The translations under genes and the position numbers were made by a program. Shown here piece by piece: positions 6,186-8,724 of a stretch of 8,724 bases of DNA. Below the pieces are notes generated by a model, which had not been told where the DNA came from, did not search any database, and worked only from the letters and a program-made list of their open reading frames with translations. Every line of letters starts with the position of its first letter. Position 1 is the stretch's first letter. The stretch comes from Nitrospirota bacterium (GTDB lineage: Bacteria; Nitrospirota; Nitrospiria; Nitrospirales; UBA8639): the NCBI GenBank assembly GCA_003228495.1, contig QIDY01000145.1:1-8724 (forward strand). The letters are read 5' to 3'.

Positions 6186-6220
6186 AATCAAGTCTGACAC
6201 CACATGGGAAAGGAGTCTTG

Positions 6221-7276
6221 ATGATTCATCGGTTGTGTCTTGTTTTCGTGCTCATGTCTTGGGTTGTGCCTTATTCAATTCATGCAGGAGTTTTGGCCTC
6301 GGTCATTCTGAAAGATGGCAGTATTATCCATGGCGACCTCGTGGAAATGGTTGAGGGGACTCTGAAGGTTGAAGCCGCGTTCGGGGCCGGAGAACCTTTT
6401 CTTATCACATGGGGGGAGGTCGAAAATATTGCCACCAGTCAGCCGGTGGTCTTTGTCTTGGGGAATGGGGCAAGCCTCACAGGAATTGCAGAAAAAGGAG
6501 AGCCAGGAGAACTTCTATTGTCCGCAGATCCGCTGACCATCCGTATTCCGATTCAATTAGCATCTGTGACCGCGATCAACCCTCCAGAGGAAAAGCCCGT
6601 GAAATATAAGGCAAATATCAATTTCGGGGGGAAAATTTCATCGGGGAATACTAAGGACGCGCAGGCAAACCTCCTCGGTGGATTCCAAGCCAGAAGTGAA
6701 AGACTCCGACTCATAGTTGATGCCAGGTATTTCTATGCCGAGGAAAGGAAAAGGGTGACAGATAGAAATGCGTTTGGAACGATAGACCTGAACTTTTTCA
6801 TGACGCAACGGTGGTATGCTTTCCTCGCCGTACTGATGGAACAAGATACCTTTGATGATTTGAACCTCCGTACGGCCGTCACTGCTGGCCCCGGCTATGA
6901 ATTTATCGAGAAGGGAGATTTTGCGAACCCCTATTTTAGCCAGATGACGCTTCAGGGAGATATAGGAGCAGGATTTTTTAATGAGGATAGAAAGATTGAT
7001 GATGACACCAATCATGGGGTATATCGATGGGCGTTGCGTTGGGAATGGGAGGTTATCCCAAAACTCACAATTTTTCATCGGCAAATGGGGTTCCCTGAAT
7101 TAGGCGATGTGTCGAATTATTACGTCAACACCCTACAGGGCATTCGATTTAATATTTGGAAAGGGCTCAATGTTTCGGTGCAGGTCAATTATAAATACGA
7201 CAACGACCCTGCCGAGGGTTCCAAGAAAGGGGATACCAAGGCTCTTTTTTCCCTTGGATATAATTACGAAAATTGA
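6221..7276 (+). CDS. DUF481 (YdiY-like) outer-membrane beta-barrel protein
   Basis: A 351-residue exported protein of the DUF481 family; E. coli YdiY in this family is described as salt-induced. The signal peptide is residues 1-22 (hydrophobic LCLVFVLMSWVV, cleavage likely after IHA). Two small strand-rich modules follow at about 25-70 and 75-120: SVILKDGSIIHGDL with WGEVENI, then FVLGNGASLTGIA with LASVTAI. They look like a tandem duplication. The DUF481 barrel spans about 130-351, beginning KYKANINFGGKISSGNTKDA and rich in alternating aromatic strands. The chain ends GYNYEN, so Asn replaces the usual terminal Phe or Trp of barrel proteins while aromatic spacing is kept. The ATG at 6221 is set by AAAGGAG six bases upstream; a TTG directly before it is less likely. 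The family call is good; the physiological role is unknown. Confidence 0.88.
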   Translation: MIHRLCLVFVLMSWVVPYSIHAGVLASVILKDGSIIHGDLVEMVEGTLKVEAAFGAGEPFLITWGEVENIATSQPVVFVLGNGASLTGIAEKGEPGELLLSADPLTIRIPIQLASVTAINPPEEKPVKYKANINFGGKISSGNTKDAQANLLGGFQARSERLRLIVDARYFYAEERKRVTDRNAFGTIDLNFFMTQRWYAFLAVLMEQDTFDDLNLRTAVTAGPGYEFIEKGDFANPYFSQMTLQGDIGAGFFNEDRKIDDDTNHGVYRWALRWEWEVIPKLTIFHRQMGFPELGDVSNYYVNTLQGIRFNIWKGLNVSVQVNYKYDNDPAEGSKKGDTKALFSLGYNYEN

Positions 7277-7357
7277 AAATAAAAGGATGAAACTCTTCTC
7301 ACTTGAATTCACATAATTAAGTTGACCGCAATAAATCTTCACGAAAAGGAGTTATCC
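7277..7357. other. 81-base gap between DUF481 and TM-repeat genes
   Basis: The gap is A/T-rich and has no clear terminator hairpin or consensus promoter, so readthrough from the DUF481 gene is plausible. It ends with a strong ribosome binding site, AAAAGGAG, at 7345-7352, six bases before the next ATG. Confidence 0.4.
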
Positions 7358-8724
7358 ATGGACATGACCAAATTGACAGAAACCTTGCAGGAAACCCTTG
7401 GTGCCACCTTGCCTGGTGTGTTAGGGGCTGTGGGAATTCTTCTTATTGGATGGTTTGTTGCGGTTGTAATCCGGGCTGGCGTGAAGAAAGGGCTAGGTGT
7501 TCTTCAGCTCAATAAACGGTTTGGAACGACAACCGGGGCGGTAATGGATATTGAAGGTGGAACAGCCGCCGCATCGTATTATTTGGTGTTGTTACTGGTG
7601 TTAGTGGGTTTTTTCAATGCCCTGAATTTGGAATTGGTGTCGGGGCCTCTTCGAGGACTCTTGGATCAAGTATTGGCGTTTGTTCCGAAAATGGTGGCTG
7701 GGGGAGTGTTGCTATTAGTGGCATGGGTGATTGCCACCATCGTTCGGACGTTAGTGACAAAGGTCTTACAAGCAACAAATCTGGATGACAAGCTCAGTAC
7801 ATGCGCCGGGATGAGTCCAATGAGTGACAATCTGGGAAATGTGTTGTTTTGGCTAATTATTTTGTTGTTTCTTCCCGCGATCCTGGGCACCTTGGAATTA
7901 GATGGGCTTTTAGCCCCTGTTCAAGAAATGGTCAATGAAATGTTAGGGATGCTTCCCAATATATTCGGGGCTCTCATTATTGGGGTGGTCGGATGGTTCG
8001 TGGCCAAGATTGTTCGGGATCTGGTGAGCAATTTATTAGCAGCCAGCGGGGCTGATTCTTTGGGCGAGCAAATAGGGCTCCGTGGAACCATGTCTTTATC
8101 TCATCTGGTTGGCCTGGTGACCTATATTCTCATCTTAGTCCCTGCTCTTATTGCGGCTCTTCAAGCCCTCAATATTGAGGTCATCACGGTTCCGGCTACT
8201 CAAATGCTTGATTCCATGATGAGTGCAATCCCGAATATTTTTGCCGCAGCGATCATTCTGACTGTGGCTTTTTTGGTGTCACGGTTAATCTCGAATCTTT
8301 TAAGTAATTTATTGGGAGGCATGGGGTTTGACCATTTACCTGCAAAATTCGGGGTGCAACAAGTGTTCCAGGGATCAGTGTCTCCATCACAAATGGTCGG
8401 GAAAATTGTGATCTTTTTTATTATGCTGTTTGCGACCGTGGAGGCAGCCAATCGATTAGGGTTCGCGCAAGTATCTGAGCTGGTGGAGATGTTCATTCAA
8501 TTTGGCGGGCAAGTCTTATTGGGAAGTGCCATAATTGGGATTGGATTTTGGTTGTCGAACTTAGCCTATGAAGCTATTCAACGTGTACAAGGAGGCAATT
8601 CCGGCGTGTTGGCTGGAATTGCCAGATTTGCGATTTTGGGCCTGGTTCTAGCCATGGGCCTCCGTGCCATGGGCCTGGCGGACGATATCGTCAATTTGGC
8701 TTTCGGATTGACCCTTGGAGCGAT
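7358..8724 (+). CDS. Repeat-type TM-helix membrane protein, mechanosensitive-channel related; C-terminus cut by window edge
   Basis: Inner-membrane protein of the conserved TM-helix family (PF05552 type) often annotated as mechanosensitive ion channel. The 455 visible residues form tandem units of about 90 residues. Each opens with an (L/V/I)P segment and a long hydrophobic helix ending in charged residues, then a small linker, then a second hydrophobic helix. Repeat starts are near Pro19, Pro110, Pro200, Pro292 and Gly383. Matching cores are GILLIGWFVAVVIR, GVLLLVAWVIATIVR, GALIIGVVGWFVAKIVR, AAIILTVAFLVSRLI and GSAIIGIGFWLSNL. The ATG at 7358 has a strong AAAAGGAG site. No MscS pore or beta domain is visible. 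The last residues (ADDIVNLAFGLTLGA) match the usual ending of this family, so only a short tail is probably missing. Whether it gates as a channel is unproven. Confidence 0.85.
   Translation, partial: MDMTKLTETLQETLGATLPGVLGAVGILLIGWFVAVVIRAGVKKGLGVLQLNKRFGTTTGAVMDIEGGTAAASYYLVLLLVLVGFFNALNLELVSGPLRGLLDQVLAFVPKMVAGGVLLLVAWVIATIVRTLVTKVLQATNLDDKLSTCAGMSPMSDNLGNVLFWLIILLFLPAILGTLELDGLLAPVQEMVNEMLGMLPNIFGALIIGVVGWFVAKIVRDLVSNLLAASGADSLGEQIGLRGTMSLSHLVGLVTYILILVPALIAALQALNIEVITVPATQMLDSMMSAIPNIFAAAIILTVAFLVSRLISNLLSNLLGGMGFDHLPAKFGVQQVFQGSVSPSQMVGKIVIFFIMLFATVEAANRLGFAQVSELVEMFIQFGGQVLLGSAIIGIGFWLSNLAYEAIQRVQGGNSGVLAGIARFAILGLVLAMGLRAMGLADDIVNLAFGLTLGA

Larger units (their letters stand above)
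5904..6220. other. 317-base intergenic region, only doubtful micro-ORFs
   Basis: No convincing gene lies here. A hydrophobic 40-residue frame at 5911-6033 and a 30-residue frame at 6081-6173 are listed separately at low confidence. A short inverted repeat AACTT-AGTC-AAGTT lies at 6172-6185. A weak promoter-like pair, TTGGTC (6117-6122) and TGTAAA (6140-6145) with a 17-base spacer, could serve the DUF481 gene. I see no stable hairpin followed by a T-run, so no terminator can be called. Confidence 0.45.

Noticed and set aside
6638..7084. Minus-strand 148-codon frame inside the DUF481 gene
   Set aside because: The plus-strand frame has a signal peptide, ribosome binding site and DUF481 motif; the antisense frame has none.
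1..8724. CRISPR array, tRNA, rRNA, transposon or defence system
   Set aside because: No regularly spaced repeats, cloverleaf, rRNA-like stretch, transposase motif or terminal inverted repeats could be seen on either strand.

Overview
The window looks like ordinary chromosome from a Gram-negative bacterium with a GC content of roughly one half by eye. The gene content (exported M1 peptidase, phoH-ybeY-ftsY block, formamidopyrimidine glycosylase, DUF481 outer-membrane protein, repeat-type membrane protein) and protein style resemble Nitrospirota, perhaps a moderate-GC Nitrospira lineage. That placement is inference from recall and was not tested by a search.

Left half (1-4809) is on the minus strand. 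Read in transcription order, it holds mutM/fpg (DNA repair), a probable sigma70-type promoter, then a tight block phoH-like, ybeY, ftsY and an exported M1-family metallopeptidase that runs off the left edge. Gaps inside the block are 6 nt and 45 nt, followed by a 35-nt overlap (or a 1-nt gap, depending on the last start). The block combines RNA metabolism and ribosome quality control (PhoH, YbeY), co-translational membrane targeting (FtsY) and an exported peptidase. None of these five minus-strand genes has a clear Shine-Dalgarno sequence.

Middle (4810-5310) has no intact gene. On the minus strand, just upstream of mutM, there is a short stretch whose translation resembles the C-terminal half of a universal stress protein. 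It is broken by frame changes, so I call it a probable gene remnant. A good divergent plus-strand promoter follows at 5240-5268.

Right half (5311-8724) is on the plus strand. It holds a 120-residue protein with two tandem four-cysteine zinc ribbons, a 68-residue highly charged protein, a 317-base gap with only doubtful micro-ORFs, a DUF481 (YdiY-like) outer-membrane beta-barrel protein, and a membrane protein built from tandem repeats of about 90 residues of the conserved TM-helix / mechanosensitive-channel-associated type, cut by the right edge. Genes 5697, 6221 and 7358 carry strong GGAG-type ribosome binding sites. The DUF481 and TM-repeat genes lie 81 nt apart and may be an envelope or osmotic-stress pair.

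I see no CRISPR array, tRNA, rRNA, insertion sequence or defence island, and no clearly new system. The least explained content is the plus-strand cluster 5311-8724 and the remnant upstream of mutM.
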